A DNA stretch of 64,000 nucleotides from the NCBI RefSeq assembly GCF_023887685.1, contig NZ_JAMWMR010000010.1, forward strand, positions 62,001 to 126,000, written 5' to 3'. The translations under genes and the position numbers were made by a program. Positions 25,612 through 37,325 of the stretch are shown here, piece by piece. The DNA comes from Streptomyces macrolidinus. Lineage in GTDB: Bacteria; Actinomycetota; Actinomycetes; Streptomycetales; Streptomycetaceae. Position 1 is the stretch's first letter; each line of letters starts with the position of its first letter. The notes below the pieces were generated by a model. It ran no database searches and had not been told where the DNA came from. It saw nothing but the letters and a program-made list of their open reading frames with translations.

Positions 25612-27543
25612 CTACTTCGCGCCGAAGGCGAGCGCCGTGTACGACTTGTCGCGCGTCGACCACGGCTTGCTGACCAGGTCCTGGCCGAAGAACAGCCGCC
25701 CGTCGGTGTACAGCATCTCGGAGTCCTTCGGGACCATGGAGCTGATCGCGCTGTGCACCGCCTCGGAGGCCGGGGTCTCGAGGAGCTTGGTCTCCTTCAG
25801 CGACTTGCCGTCGATCGAGACGACCTGGGAGCCCTTGTCGTACGGGCCGTCCTTGTACGCGATGACGTTCCCGCCGTCCATACGGATCGGCCACATCTCG
25901 TAGTCGTCGCCTGCGTCGATCCGCTCACCGGTCGTCTTCCCGGTGGCCAGCGAGAACGAGATGATCTCGTTGGTCTGGCTGTAGTCGGCCTTGCCGTCGT
26001 GCTCCTTGGTCGGCACGTACAGCTTGTCGTTGCCGACCGCGATCGCGTGGCACTGGTGGACCTTGTTGACCTCGCAGTCGTGCTCGTACTTGCCGTCCTC
26101 CAGCACGATCTTGCTGCGCAGCTTGCCCTCGTCGTCCAGCGCGAAGACGTCCGTGACTCCGGAGGAGGTGATGTCGCCCGCGTCGACGCCGAAGACGACG
26201 GGGTCGGTGGAGATCACCTTGGCGTTGTCGATGCCCTGGGGGAGCTTGTAGCTCCACTTGTCCTTGCCCGTCGTCGGGTCGAGGAGCTGGACCTCGTACG
26301 TCTCGTTGCCGTAGTCACCGCACTTGCGCACCGCGACGAGCTGGTCGCCGCCCGCGTAGCCGACGTCCGTGCACGCGCCGACCTTGGGCGCCCACAGGAC
26401 CTTGCCGGTGGTGATGTCGAGGGCGGCGCCGCCGTACGAGAAGCCGCCGCCGAGGGCGAGCGTGTCGCCGCTGATCTCCAGCTCGCCGAAGGTGACCGGG
26501 GTGCCGTTGGACTCGACCGACTTGGTCCACAGCTTCTTGCCGGTGGCGACCTCGAAGGCCGTGATCTTGCTGCAGGGCTGGTGCTGGCGTTTGGCCGGAC
26601 GCGGGGCCGCCTCGCTCACCACCGCGGCGATCCCGGTGGACGTGATCTGGCCCGAGCCCGCGCAGGTCTGGCCGGGCAGCGGCAGCGTCCACTTGGTCGC
26701 GCCGGTGTCCGCGTCATAGCCGATGATCTTGCCGACGGCGGCCTTGGCGTAGACCGAGCCGCTGACCCAGGAGCCCTGGACGCTGTCGATCTGGTCCCGG
26801 TCCTTGATCTGGGGGCCGGGCACCTGGAAGAGGACCTTGGCGCTGGTGTTGCCCGGCGCCTTCTCCTTGGCCTCGGTGCCGGTGCCGCCGGATCCGGCGT
26901 AGCCGATGGTCGCGCCGGCCTTGCCCGTCCCGCCGCCCTTCTCGCCCTTGCCGCCCTTGCCCTTGTCCTTGCTGTCGCTCGTCTGAGCCTCGTCCTTGTG
27001 GTCGTCCCCGCTGCCCTTCGCGTACCAGACCCCGCCGCCGACGATCAGCGCGATGGCCGTGACCGCCGCGACGATGATCCACGCCTGCGTGCTCAGGCCC
27101 TTGCGGCCACCGCCCTGGGAGCCCTGCGGCTGCATGGGCATGGTCGGCGGCTGCGGGAAGCCGTAACCGGGCTGCTGCTGCGGATAGCCGGGCGGCGTCT
27201 GCGGATGTCCGTACGGCTGCTGCGGCGCGGTCGGCGGCTGCAGGTAGCCGTACCCCGGGCCCTGCGCGGGCGGGGGCGCCTGCGGGGGTGCCTGCGGCGG
27301 CGTCTGCGGCTGCGGGTAGCCGTAGCCCGGACCCTGCGCGGGCGGCGGGGGCGCCTGGGGGGACGTCTGCGGCGGGGGCGGCGTCCGGGGCGCACCGAAA
27401 CCGCCCGGCGGGGGGCTCTGCGGGGCACCGAAACCACCCGGCGGCGGGCTCTGCGGCGCGCCGAAGCCCTTCGGCGGCTGGTCCTGGGGGGCGCCGGAAC
27501 CGCCCGACGGCGGCTGGTTCGGGGGTGGAGGCGGCTGACTCAT
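25612..27543 (-). CDS. Membrane-anchored PQQ-type beta-propeller protein, Pro-rich N-terminus
   Basis: A 643-residue protein in three parts. Residues 1-150 are Pro/Gly/Gln-rich with imperfect repeats (GFGAPQSPPPG, APPPAQGPGYGY), probably cytoplasmic and disordered. One membrane segment lies about 158-178 (AWIIVAAVTAIALIVGGGVWYA). A charged Lys/Gly linker follows, and then an extracellular eight-blade PQQ/WD-like propeller with blades such as YDADTGATKWTLPLPG, FEVATGKKLWTKSV and DITTGKVLWAPKVG. Cys pairs recur in the propeller. No catalytic residues are recognised. Family members are common in Streptomyces, often next to a paralogue, as here (27605-29317). A scaffold, sensor or BamB-like role is possible but not shown. 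Confidence 0.85.
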   Translation of the reverse strand: MSQPPPPPNQPPSGGSGAPQDQPPKGFGAPQSPPPGGFGAPQSPPPGGFGAPRTPPPPQTSPQAPPPPAQGPGYGYPQPQTPPQAPPQAPPPAQGPGYGYLQPPTAPQQPYGHPQTPPGYPQQQPGYGFPQPPTMPMQPQGSQGGGRKGLSTQAWIIVAAVTAIALIVGGGVWYAKGSGDDHKDEAQTSDSKDKGKGGKGEKGGGTGKAGATIGYAGSGGTGTEAKEKAPGNTSAKVLFQVPGPQIKDRDQIDSVQGSWVSGSVYAKAAVGKIIGYDADTGATKWTLPLPGQTCAGSGQITSTGIAAVVSEAAPRPAKRQHQPCSKITAFEVATGKKLWTKSVESNGTPVTFGELEISGDTLALGGGFSYGGAALDITTGKVLWAPKVGACTDVGYAGGDQLVAVRKCGDYGNETYEVQLLDPTTGKDKWSYKLPQGIDNAKVISTDPVVFGVDAGDITSSGVTDVFALDDEGKLRSKIVLEDGKYEHDCEVNKVHQCHAIAVGNDKLYVPTKEHDGKADYSQTNEIISFSLATGKTTGERIDAGDDYEMWPIRMDGGNVIAYKDGPYDKGSQVVSIDGKSLKETKLLETPASEAVHSAISSMVPKDSEMLYTDGRLFFGQDLVSKPWSTRDKSYTALAFGAK

Positions 27544-27604
27544 GACGTGGGTACCTCGAAGAACGGGAGAGTGGTGAATGGGGACGGGCGCGTCAGGAGC
27601 CGGC

Positions 27605-29317
27605 TCACTTGCCGTAGGCCAGCATCAGCTTCTCCTTGGACTCCTTGGTGCCCGACAGATGCGTCGCGGAGATGTAGAAGCGCCCGTCCACGTAGTCGAT
27701 CGCCTTGCCGTAGAAGCCCCGCTCGATCGCGGCGGCGCTCGACGGATTGCGCAGCAACGTGGTCGGGCTGTGGTTGCTGCCGTTGGTCTCGATGGAGACG
27801 ACCCGACCACCGGTGCCGGACGACGCCCCGACATAGGCGATGAGACGGGTGCCGTCCATCTTCAGCGGGAGCATCGCCGCGTCCCCGGGGGACTTCACCC
27901 GCCACCTCTCCTTGCCGCTCTCGAGGCTCACGGCGACGACCTCGTTGGTGCCCGTCTTCGCCTCGGTCGGCAGATAGACGGTGTTCACGTCCGCCACGAC
28001 GCCCGTGCAGCCCTGGAGGTCACGGTTACGGAGGGACCAGTCGTCACACGCGGGCCCGAAGGACTCGTTCACATCGAGTTGGGAGCGCACCGTCGGGCTG
28101 TTGTTCTTGAACGCGGAGATGTTCCACTTGTTCTCGTCCTCGTTGGTGAGGTGGAGGACGAGCGGGTTCAGGGAATAGGTGTGCGCGACCTTCCAGCCCT
28201 TGGGGATCTTCTTCGTCCACTTGGCCCGGCCGGTCGCGGGGTCGAGCTCCTGGAGCTCGTCGTGCTCCTTGGCGGTGGTCACCGCGCAGGAGGAGACGGA
28301 TATCAGCCTGCTGCCGCCCGTGAACGACTCCGGGTAACAGGAGGCTCCGTACGTGCCCTTCTCCCACAGCTTCTTGCCGCTGTCGACGTCGAAGGCGATG
28401 CCGGACTGCGAGCGGGCGACCACCAGGGTCTTGCCGGTGAGGGTGAGGGCGAGGTTCAGCGTGTCGTCGAACAGGTCGCCGTCGTCGACCTTCATGCTCC
28501 AGCCCTTCTTACCCGTGTCGAGGTCGATCTCCTGGAGCTGGTTGCACTTGGCCCGGTCGCTGACGCCGCTCATGTAGGCGACGACGACCTTGTCGTCGGC
28601 GGTCTTCTGCGCGGTGGCCGCGCATATCTTCTGTGGGAGGGTGATCGGCTCCCACGTCGGGGCGCCACCGTCGACGTCGTAGGCGAAGACCTGCTTGTAG
28701 GCGGCCTTCACCGCCGTCTTTCCGGTGATCCACATACCGGGGGCGTCGGCGCCCGAACCCGGCGCGGCCGGCGCCTGCTTGAACCAGAGGACCTTGTCCT
28801 CGCCCGGCTTGCGGCCCTCGTTGAGGTCCCTGATCTCCTTGCGGCCGTCGCCGTCCCCGTCACCCGGGTTGACGGGGACGGAGGACGTGGCGGTCGGCTG
28901 GGGGTCCTTGCTCTTCTCGGCGACCGGCGGCTTCTTCTCCTCGTCGCCCGAACTGACGGCGTACACCGTCCCGCCTATGACGGCCAGCGCGGCTGCGGCG
29001 GCGGCCACGACCAGCGCGGGCCTGCCCTTGAAGGGGTTCTTGGAGCCGCCGCCGGGGGGCGGGGTGGGCGCGCCGGAGAACTGGGGCGCGGGCGGCTGCG
29101 GTTGCTGCGGGTAGCCGTAGCCGGGCTGAGGGGCGGGTGTGGCGTAGGGGCCGGACTGCGGGGCGTACGGGCCGGGTTGGGGCGTGGTGTACGGGCCGGG
29201 CTGTTGACCGTAGGGGCCGGGCTGCGGGGCGTACGGGCCGGTCTGCGGCGGTTGCTGCGGTGGGTTCTGTGGTGCTCCGAAGCCGCCCTGCGGTGGCTGG
29301 TTCGGCGGCTGGGTCAT
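27605..29317 (-). CDS. Paralogous membrane-anchored PQQ-type propeller protein
   Basis: A 570-residue paralogue of the gene downstream, 61 bases away on the same strand. The N-terminus (about 1-90) is Pro/Gln/Tyr-rich with GPY repeats (TGPYAPQPGPYGQQPGPYTT). A membrane segment follows (ALVVAAAAAALAVIGGTVYAVSS), then a propeller with blades such as FDVDSGKKLWEKGTYG, LDPATGRAKWTKKIPKG and VSLESGKERWRVKSPG. ATG 29317 gives MTQPPNQPPQG and is preferred over the longer frame. The two genes appear to be a tandem duplication with diverged low-complexity arms. Function unknown. Confidence 0.85.
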   Translation of the reverse strand: MTQPPNQPPQGGFGAPQNPPQQPPQTGPYAPQPGPYGQQPGPYTTPQPGPYAPQSGPYATPAPQPGYGYPQQPQPPAPQFSGAPTPPPGGGSKNPFKGRPALVVAAAAAALAVIGGTVYAVSSGDEEKKPPVAEKSKDPQPTATSSVPVNPGDGDGDGRKEIRDLNEGRKPGEDKVLWFKQAPAAPGSGADAPGMWITGKTAVKAAYKQVFAYDVDGGAPTWEPITLPQKICAATAQKTADDKVVVAYMSGVSDRAKCNQLQEIDLDTGKKGWSMKVDDGDLFDDTLNLALTLTGKTLVVARSQSGIAFDVDSGKKLWEKGTYGASCYPESFTGGSRLISVSSCAVTTAKEHDELQELDPATGRAKWTKKIPKGWKVAHTYSLNPLVLHLTNEDENKWNISAFKNNSPTVRSQLDVNESFGPACDDWSLRNRDLQGCTGVVADVNTVYLPTEAKTGTNEVVAVSLESGKERWRVKSPGDAAMLPLKMDGTRLIAYVGASSGTGGRVVSIETNGSNHSPTTLLRNPSSAAAIERGFYGKAIDYVDGRFYISATHLSGTKESKEKLMLAYGK

Positions 29318-29445
29318 CAGCGCGTTCCCCCTCTGTGACTGATGTGTCGCCACGCCCGTGGTGCTTGGTTTCCGCCACACCGGCGGTACGTCAAGATTCT
29401 TCTCAGACGGCCCTTTCTATCACTGGGAACCCTTCGAACAGGGAG

Positions 29446-29478
29446 CCGGTCCTCCCCCTGTTCCCAAGGGAGGACCGG
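29446..29478 (-). terminator. Terminator downstream of the ABC-F gene
   Basis: CCGGTCCTCCC (29446-29456) and GGGAGGACCGG (29468-29478) form a perfect 11-bp stem in the 254-base gap between the ABC-F stop and the propeller gene start. In the minus direction it is followed by GGCTCCCTGTTCG rather than a T-run. The rest of the gap shows no gene. Confidence 0.7.
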
Positions 29479-29571
29479 CCTGTGATGCCCTCGTTACGCG
29501 ACTTCGCGCACCTTCACGCGACTTCACGAGCCGTTCACGCGGCCGGCAGCGGAACGCGCCACGCCGAACCG

Positions 29572-31383
<1,812 letters not shown>

Positions 31384-31516
31384 TTCACTCCTGCCCGGAA
31401 GGATCGATCAGCCTTCAAGCGTAGGCCCTCCGGGGGAGGGGGCGGGGCGTGTGTGCGGCGTCACCCGGATCAGGAACCGGCGACCACCGTGGCGGGCCAC
31501 GCTTCGAAGCCGCCGC

Positions 31517-32410
31517 TCAGAGCACCGTCGCCCCCGGTGCCGGGGAGTGCGCCACCCGTGCCGAGCGGCAGGTGCCGGATGCCGGCAGGGCCTGCGCGAT
31601 CCGTTCCGCGGACTCGGGGTCCGGGGCCAGGAAGGCTGTCGTCGGGCCCGAGCCCGAGACCAGGCCCGTCAGGGCGCCCGCCGCGCGGCCCTCGGCCAGG
31701 GTCTGTGCCAGCTCCGGGAACAGGGAGAGCGCGGCCGGCTGGAGGTCGTTGGAGACCGTCGCCGCGAGCGCCGTGGCATCGCCCTTGGCCAGGGCGTCGA
31801 GCAGATCCTGTGAGGCGACGGGCTCGGGGACCCGTACGCCGTCGGTGAGGCGGTCGAACTCCCGGAACACCGCGGGGGTGGACAGCCCCCGCCCGGCCGT
31901 CGCGAACACCCAGTGGAAGGTCCCGCCGACCTCCAGCGCCGTGAGCTTCTCACCCCGCCCGGTGCCCAGCGCCGCCCCGCCCACCAGGCTGAACGGCACA
32001 TCGCTGCCCAACTCGGCGCAGATGTCGAGGAGTTCCTCACGGGAGGCGTGCGTGCCCCACAGCGCGTCACAGGCCAGCAGCGCGCCCGCGCCGTCCGCGC
32101 TGCCGCCCGCCATGCCCCCGGCGACCGGGATGTCCTTTGCGATGTGCACGTGCACGGCGGGGGTGCGGCCATGGCGTTCGGCGAGCGCGAGGGCCGCGCG
32201 GGCGGCCAGGTTCGTCCGGTCCAGCGGGACCTGGTCGGCGTACGGGCCCGAGCAGGTCACGCGCAGCTCGTCGGCCTCGGTGACGGTGACCTCGTCGTAC
32301 AGGCCCACGGCGAGGAAGACATTGGCGAGGTCGTGGAAGCCGTCGGGGCGGGCGGCGCCCACCGCGAGCTGGACGTTGACCTTGGCCGGGACGCGGACGG
32401 TGACGCTCAC
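31517..32410 (-). CDS. ispE: 4-diphosphocytidyl-2-C-methyl-D-erythritol kinase
   Basis: A 297-residue GHMP kinase of the MEP (non-mevalonate) isoprenoid pathway that phosphorylates CDP-methylerythritol. The N-terminal [27 protein letters not shown] contains the substrate Lys, and the ATP loop [19 protein letters not shown] is intact. [20 protein letters not shown] is the third GHMP motif. The GTG start overlaps the rsmA stop by 4 bases, a pairing conserved in actinobacteria. Confidence 0.96.
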   Translation of the reverse strand: MSVTVRVPAKVNVQLAVGAARPDGFHDLANVFLAVGLYDEVTVTEADELRVTCSGPYADQVPLDRTNLAARAALALAERHGRTPAVHVHIAKDIPVAGGMAGGSADGAGALLACDALWGTHASREELLDICAELGSDVPFSLVGGAALGTGRGEKLTALEVGGTFHWVFATAGRGLSTPAVFREFDRLTDGVRVPEPVASQDLLDALAKGDATALAATVSNDLQPAALSLFPELAQTLAEGRAAGALTGLVSGSGPTTAFLAPDPESAERIAQALPASGTCRSARVAHSPAPGATVL

Positions 32411-33318
32411 TGGTGGTCGGGCTCCTCTGTCGTGGCCGCGGGGGCCGTCTGCGACCGCGGCGCGGCTTCGGCGATACGCGCGAACTCTTCCACGGTCAGC
32501 GACTCACCGCGTGCCTTCGGCGAGACCCCGGCGGCGACGAGCGCCTCCTCGGCCGCAGCCGCCGAACCGGCCCAGCCCGCGAGCGCGGCCCGCAGGGTCT
32601 TGCGCCGCTGGGCGAAGGCCGCGTCGACGACGGCGAAGACCTCGCTCCTGGAGGCCGTGGTCGCGATCGGCTCGGTCCGGCGCACCAGCGAGACGAGGCC
32701 GCTGTCGACGTTCGGCGCGGGCCAGAAGACATTGCGGCCGATGGCTCCGGCCCGCTTGACGTGGGCGTACCAGTTCGCCTTGACGGACGGCACCCCGTAG
32801 ACCTTGGACCCGGGGGTGGCCGCGAGCCGGTCGGCGACCTCCGACTGCACCATGACGAGGGTGCGCTCGATGCTCGGGAAGGTGGCGAGCATATGGAGCA
32901 GGACGGGCACGGCGACGTTGTACGGCAGGTTCGCCACCAGCGCGGTGGGTGCGGGTCCCGGCAACTCCGTGACCTGCATGGCGTCGGAGTGCACCAGCGT
33001 GAACCGGTCGGCGCGCTCGGGCATCCGGGCCGCGACGGTCGTGGGCAGCGCCGCCGCGAGGACGTCGTCGATCTCGACGGCCGTGACCCGCTCGGCGACC
33101 TCGAGGAGCGCGAGCGTCAGGGACCCGAGCCCCGGGCCCACCTCCACCACGGTGTCGTCGGGCCGCACCTCGGCGGTGCGCACGATACGGCGCACGGTGT
33201 TGGCGTCGATGACGAAGTTCTGACCGCGCTGTTTGGTGGGGCGTACGCCGAGGGCTGCCGCCAGTTCACGGACGTCGGCGGGGCCCAGGAGGGCGTCGGG
33301 GGCGGGGCTGCTGCTCAC
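32407..33318 (-). CDS. rsmA: 16S rRNA dimethyladenosine transferase (KsgA)
   Basis: A 303-residue SAM-dependent methyltransferase that dimethylates two adjacent adenines near the 3' end of 16S rRNA. Visible motifs: [15 protein letters not shown], motif [18 protein letters not shown], the motif IV NLPYN in [18 protein letters not shown], and [19 protein letters not shown]. The C-terminal helical domain contains [12 protein letters not shown]. It is translationally coupled to ispE and has a strong terminator of the upstream rpf gene before it. Confidence 0.96.
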   Translation of the reverse strand: MSSSPAPDALLGPADVRELAAALGVRPTKQRGQNFVIDANTVRRIVRTAEVRPDDTVVEVGPGLGSLTLALLEVAERVTAVEIDDVLAAALPTTVAARMPERADRFTLVHSDAMQVTELPGPAPTALVANLPYNVAVPVLLHMLATFPSIERTLVMVQSEVADRLAATPGSKVYGVPSVKANWYAHVKRAGAIGRNVFWPAPNVDSGLVSLVRRTEPIATTASRSEVFAVVDAAFAQRRKTLRAALAGWAGSAAAAEEALVAAGVSPKARGESLTVEEFARIAEAAPRSQTAPAATTEEPDHQ

Positions 33319-33336
33319 GGACCAAGGGTACGGGGC

Positions 33337-33366
33337 GCGGGGAGGGCGGTCGGCCGCCCTCCCCGC
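33337..33366 (-). terminator. Terminator of the rpf gene
   Basis: GCGGGGAGGGCGG (33337-33349) and CCGCCCTCCCCGC (33354-33366) form a perfect 13-bp stem with a 4-base loop in the 73-base gap between rpf and rsmA. Confidence 0.8.
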
Positions 33367-33391
33367 TCCTACGACGCACGGCCGCGCCCGC

Positions 33392-34711
33392 TCAGCCGTA
33401 CAGCCGCCGTCCGCAGTACGGCCAGGGGGTCGGCCCGTGGCGTACGTACAGCTTCTTCGCCCGGTAGGTCTGCTCGTCGGTCGGGGCGTCCTGCGGGCGG
33501 CCCGTGCCGCCGAGGCTGCGCCAGGTGCGGCGGTCGAACTGGTAGAGGCCGCCGTAGGTGCCGGAGCGGTCCACCGCGTCCGGTCGGCCGCCGGACTCGC
33601 ACGCCGCGAGCCCCCGCCAGTTCAGGCCCTCGGCGCCGGACACCGCGCCCGGCCGCCGCTTGGTGCCGATGCGCACGAGCTGGGCCCGGGGTCTGCGCAG
33701 GATCTCGGTGTCGAGGTGGCGCGGTCTCTCCATGACCCCGTTGACGGAGCGCACGACGTACGTCACCCGGCGCGTCCCCGGCCGTCCCGCGCGCGCCACC
33801 ACCTGCGTCCCCTTCAGCAGCGTCGGGTCCTTCGTCCGCCGTACGTCGAACGGGATGGGTTCGTCGCGGACCTTCTTCGCGCGCGACACCCGCAGCACGG
33901 TCACCGTCTGCCCCTCGCGCGGGAAGCTCCCCGGCGCCACGGAGGCCGTGTCCTGCCCGCGCAACCCGGCCCCGGCCTGGGCGACGGCCTCGCCGACGGT
34001 CGCCGCGTTCGTACGGATCGTCCGCGCCCGCCCGTCCGCCAGGACCGTCACCGTGCGCTCGGTGCGCACGTCCAGGGCCAGCCCGTCGCGGCCGATCCGC
34101 CGCAAGCGCGAGGTCGAGACGTACGCGCCCGCCCCGCGCACCCCCAGCTCCTGGAGCGCGCCGTCCACTGTGGTGGCCGTCGTCCACACCCGCTTCCGGT
34201 GCCCGTCGAGGGTGAGGTCCAGCGGGCGGCCGTAGCGCACGACGACCGTGTCGCCGCTCGTGAGCCGCGCAGGGCGGCCCGGTACGACGAGGTCGTGGCC
34301 GCCCACGGTCACGCCCTCCTCCAGCAGCAGCTCGCCCACGTCGTCGGCGAAGGTGTGCAGCGTGCGCGGGCTGCCGTCCACGGTCAGCTCGACGACCTTG
34401 TCCTGGGCGACGAACGCGGTGGTGCCCCCGGCGAGGAAGGCGATCACCAGGGCCTGCGGGAGCAGGCGGCGCACCGGGTCGTGGCGGGTGCCCCTACGGG
34501 GCCGCGCGGCGTGCCGGGCCTGGCCGCGCCCCTCGGGGGGTGGGGCGGGTTCCGGCCCTCGGGGTTCCGCGGCACGCGCCATGCGCGCCCGCATCTCGTA
34601 CGGGGGCCGGCACGGGGCCACGTACAGGTACGCGTGGCCGTACGACGCCCGGTCCTCGTAGGACGGAACCGGGCCGTACGCCCCGTACGGCGAGTGCTGC
34701 CGGTTGCTCAT
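33392..34711 (-). CDS. Resuscitation-promoting factor, RpfB-like (DUF348-G5-transglycosylase)
   Basis: A 439-residue secreted or membrane-anchored muralytic enzyme. A charged, Pro/Arg-rich cytoplasmic head (1-105) precedes a single signal/anchor helix ([21 protein letters not shown]). Three ubiquitin-like DUF348 modules follow ([59 protein letters not shown]). Next come a G5 domain (about 255-335, [20 protein letters not shown]) and a C-terminal Rpf/lysozyme-like domain, [19 protein letters not shown], with the catalytic Glu and [11 protein letters not shown]. It cleaves peptidoglycan during spore germination or regrowth. No c-di-AMP riboswitch was seen in its 158-base leader. Confidence 0.93.
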   Translation of the reverse strand: MSNRQHSPYGAYGPVPSYEDRASYGHAYLYVAPCRPPYEMRARMARAAEPRGPEPAPPPEGRGQARHAARPRRGTRHDPVRRLLPQALVIAFLAGGTTAFVAQDKVVELTVDGSPRTLHTFADDVGELLLEEGVTVGGHDLVVPGRPARLTSGDTVVVRYGRPLDLTLDGHRKRVWTTATTVDGALQELGVRGAGAYVSTSRLRRIGRDGLALDVRTERTVTVLADGRARTIRTNAATVGEAVAQAGAGLRGQDTASVAPGSFPREGQTVTVLRVSRAKKVRDEPIPFDVRRTKDPTLLKGTQVVARAGRPGTRRVTYVVRSVNGVMERPRHLDTEILRRPRAQLVRIGTKRRPGAVSGAEGLNWRGLAACESGGRPDAVDRSGTYGGLYQFDRRTWRSLGGTGRPQDAPTDEQTYRAKKLYVRHGPTPWPYCGRRLYG

Positions 34712-34869
34712 GCGACACGCTCCAGACAGAGGGGTCCGAAAGGGAGACCAGAACGTAACGGCTGGTCGTCACTCTCCAAAGCAACGCGGTGAGTCGGTGT
34801 GGCGACACGGTCGGCGGCGCCGCGAACGAGACGCGGGACTCGTCCGACAGGGGCGATTATCAGCCAGTA

Positions 34870-35751
34870 TCAGTAGTCGAAGGCGCGTGCCGTGTTCTCC
34901 GCGAGGGCCGCCGCCAGGGCGTCCTCCTCGATGCCCTTCACGGCGGCCATGGCGCGGACCGTGACCGGAACGAGGTACGGCGCGTTGGGCCGACCGCGGT
35001 AGGGCGCGGGGGTCAGGAACGGCGCGTCGGTCTCCACGAGGACCAGATCGAGGGGGGCCACGGCGAGCGCGTCGCGCAGCGGCTGCGCGTTCTTGAAGGT
35101 CACGTTGCCGGCGAACGACATGAAGTACCCGGCGCGTGCGCACACCTCGGCCATCGCCGCGTCGCCCGAGTAGCAGTGGAAGACGGTCCGCTCCGGCGCG
35201 CCCTCCTCCTTGAGGACGCGCAGCACGTCGGCGTGGGCCTCGCGGTCGTGGATGACCAGGGTCTTGCCGTGCCGCTTGGCGATCTCGATATGGGCGCGGA
35301 AGGAGTGTTCCTGGGCGGCCTTGCCCTCGGGTCCGGTGCGGAAGAAGTCGAGGCCGGTCTCGCCGACGCCCTTGACGTGCGGCAGGGCGGCGAGGCGGTC
35401 GATCTCGGCGAGCGCCGTCTCCAGCGCCGCGTCGCCGCCGGGCTCGCGCGCGCCCTGGCGGGACCAGCCGTCGGGGTCGCCGTGGACGATGCGCGGGGCC
35501 TCGTTCGGATGCAGCGCCACCGCCGCGTGCACGGCCTCGTACGCGGCGGCCGTCTCGGCGGCCCAGCGCGAGCCCGCCACGTCGCAGCCGACCTGGACGA
35601 CCGTCGTGACACCGACCGACGCGGCCTTGGCGAGGGTCTCCTCGACGGTGGCGGACTGCATGTCGAGGTGGGTGTGCGAGTCGGCGACGGGCACGCCGAG
35701 GGGTGCGGGGAGCGGCGGCGGCGCGTTCTTGTCGGACGCTTGGGAAGGCAT
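34870..35751 (-). CDS. tatD: TatD family metal-dependent deoxyribonuclease
   Basis: A 293-residue TIM-barrel hydrolase. Metal ligands are visible in VADSHTHLDMQS (HxH), GVGETGLDFFRT (Glu), TLVIHDREAH, TVFHCYSGD and LVLVETDAPFLTP (final Asp). TatD enzymes degrade DNA and act in repair or nucleic acid turnover. The domain is complete and of normal length. It lies upstream of rpf on the same strand with a 158-base gap and downstream of a zinc-ribbon gene. Confidence 0.93.
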   Translation of the reverse strand: MPSQASDKNAPPPLPAPLGVPVADSHTHLDMQSATVEETLAKAASVGVTTVVQVGCDVAGSRWAAETAAAYEAVHAAVALHPNEAPRIVHGDPDGWSRQGAREPGGDAALETALAEIDRLAALPHVKGVGETGLDFFRTGPEGKAAQEHSFRAHIEIAKRHGKTLVIHDREAHADVLRVLKEEGAPERTVFHCYSGDAAMAEVCARAGYFMSFAGNVTFKNAQPLRDALAVAPLDLVLVETDAPFLTPAPYRGRPNAPYLVPVTVRAMAAVKGIEEDALAAALAENTARAFDY

Positions 35752-35816
35752 GTTCCGATCCTACGAAAGGGTGCTTCCCGCCCGGTCCGCCGATTCCCCC
35801 TGGCCGCCGTGCCCGC

Positions 35817-36164
35817 TCAGACCGCCTTGCGGTGGTGGAACGGGTTCAGCAGATCCGACAGGTGCCAGTGGTGCTCGTGGTGCTCGTGGTGCAGCCGGTT
35901 CTGGGCGGAGGACACCCGGCCGGGGCGCATGATGCGCACCACGCGGCTCTCGCAGTTCGGGCAGGCGGGGCGGGTCAGCGGCGACGGGACGACCTGTCCA
36001 CCGACCACGTACAGCACGAACTCGGTGCCGTCCGTGTCGAAGTGGTGCTCTATCTCGTAGGCCTGCTCCCAGCCGTGCCCGCAGCGCATGCAGGCGAAGG
36101 AATAGGCCTCGTTGACGACGGTGTCCGTCGCGCTGTGATCGGTCTGCCCTGCGATCTCGGCCAT
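35817..36164 (-). CDS. Small zinc-ribbon protein with His-rich C-terminus
   Basis: A 115-residue protein. Two CxxC knuckles (CMRC at 25-28 and CPNC at 68-71) flank a short beta region (YEIEHHFDTDGTEFVLYVVGG), which is a zinc ribbon layout. The C-terminal tail is His-rich (LHHEHHEHHWHLSDL) and might bind metal. The start ATG 36164 has GAGGAGCC ahead and fits better than the longer upstream frame. I do not recognise a named family. It lies between rsmI and tatD on the same strand. The 208-base gap upstream contains no gene. Confidence 0.82.
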   Translation of the reverse strand: MAEIAGQTDHSATDTVVNEAYSFACMRCGHGWEQAYEIEHHFDTDGTEFVLYVVGGQVVPSPLTRPACPNCESRVVRIMRPGRVSSAQNRLHHEHHEHHWHLSDLLNPFHHRKAV

Positions 36165-36372
36165 GCCGGCTCCTCGGTCCGCTGGACAGGAGCCCCGGCG
36201 GGCGGGGTTCCCCGGGACGGATGCGTCCCTTCCTCCAGTGGACTCCTCTGCCGACGCGAATGCACGCATTCTGTGCACTGTTGGAGTCGATTTGGGCAGT
36301 CGTTGTCAGAACGCTCTCAGAACAGGTCCTGAGCTTTGCTTTCGACGCCTCCCCTTTGCCTCTCCATGAGCC

Positions 36373-37263
36373 TCAGCGGGCCGCGTTCTTCGCCGCCACG
36401 ACCGCGTCGAACACGTCGCGTTTGGGAACTCCGGCTTCCGCGGCGACCGCCGCGATCGCCTCCTTGCGGCGTTCCCCCGCCTCTTCCCGCACCCGCACCC
36501 GGCGCACCAGCTCGTCCGCGTCCAGCTCCTCCGCCTTCTCCGCGGCACCCTCCACGACGACGGTGATCTCGCCGCGTACGCCCTCCGCGGCCCACACCGT
36601 CAGCTCGCCCAGCGGGCCGCGCCTGACCTCCTCGTACGTCTTGGTCAGCTCGCGGCAGACGGCCGCCCGGCGGTCGGCGCCGAACGCCTCGGCCATGGCG
36701 GCGAGGGTGGCCTGCAGGCGGTGCGGGGCCTCGAAGTAGACGAGCGTGCGCCGCTCCTCGGCGACCTCGCGCAGCCGGGACAGCCGCTCGCCGGCCTTGC
36801 GCGGCAGGAACCCCTCGAAGCAGAACCGGTCGACGGGCAGCCCGGACAGGGCGACCGCGGTGAGCACGGCGGACGGGCCCGGCACGGCGGTGACCTTGAT
36901 GTCCCGCTCCACGGCGGCGGCGACCAGCCGGTACCCGGGGTCGGACACGGAGGGCATGCCCGCGTCGGTCACGAGCAGCACGCGCGCCCCGTCCGCCAGG
37001 GCCTCGACCAGCTCCGGCGTCCGCGCGGACTCGTTGCCCTCGAAGTACGACACCACCCGCCCCGCGGGCTGCACGCCCAGCGCCTGGGTGAGCCGGCGCA
37101 GCCTGCGGGTGTCCTCGGCGGCGATCACATCGGCGGTGGCCAGCTCCTGCGCGAGCCGCGGCGGCGCGTCCTCGATGTCCCCGATGGGGGTGCCGGCGAG
37201 CACCAGGATGCCGGGCTGGTCACCGGTCGGAGTTGCGGGCGTGGTGGCGGGTGTGACTGTCAC
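36373..37263 (-). CDS. rsmI: 16S rRNA (cytidine-1402-2'-O)-methyltransferase
   Basis: A 296-residue SAM-dependent methyltransferase of the tetrapyrrole-methylase fold that modifies C1402 in the ribosomal decoding centre. Family motifs: LAGTPIGDIEDAPPRLAQEL, AAEDTRRLRRL, LVTDAGMPSVSDPGYRLV, VTAVPGPSAVLTAVALSGLP and FEGFLPRKAGER. GTG 37263 has GAGGA 7 bases upstream and is chosen over the longer frame. It is divergent from pmt, an arrangement common in actinobacteria. Confidence 0.95.
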   Translation of the reverse strand: MTVTPATTPATPTGDQPGILVLAGTPIGDIEDAPPRLAQELATADVIAAEDTRRLRRLTQALGVQPAGRVVSYFEGNESARTPELVEALADGARVLLVTDAGMPSVSDPGYRLVAAAVERDIKVTAVPGPSAVLTAVALSGLPVDRFCFEGFLPRKAGERLSRLREVAEERRTLVYFEAPHRLQATLAAMAEAFGADRRAAVCRELTKTYEEVRRGPLGELTVWAAEGVRGEITVVVEGAAEKAEELDADELVRRVRVREEAGERRKEAIAAVAAEAGVPKRDVFDAVVAAKNAAR

Positions 37264-37325
37264 GTTTCCATCCTCGCAGGCGCCGTCCGCGGGACTCACA
37301 CGGACGTGTTCCCTACGATGGCGCG

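Noticed and set aside
34712..34869. Possible c-di-AMP (ydaO) riboswitch before the rpf gene
   Set aside because: The region upstream of the start is only 158 bases to the tatD stop and shows no ydaO-type conserved blocks.
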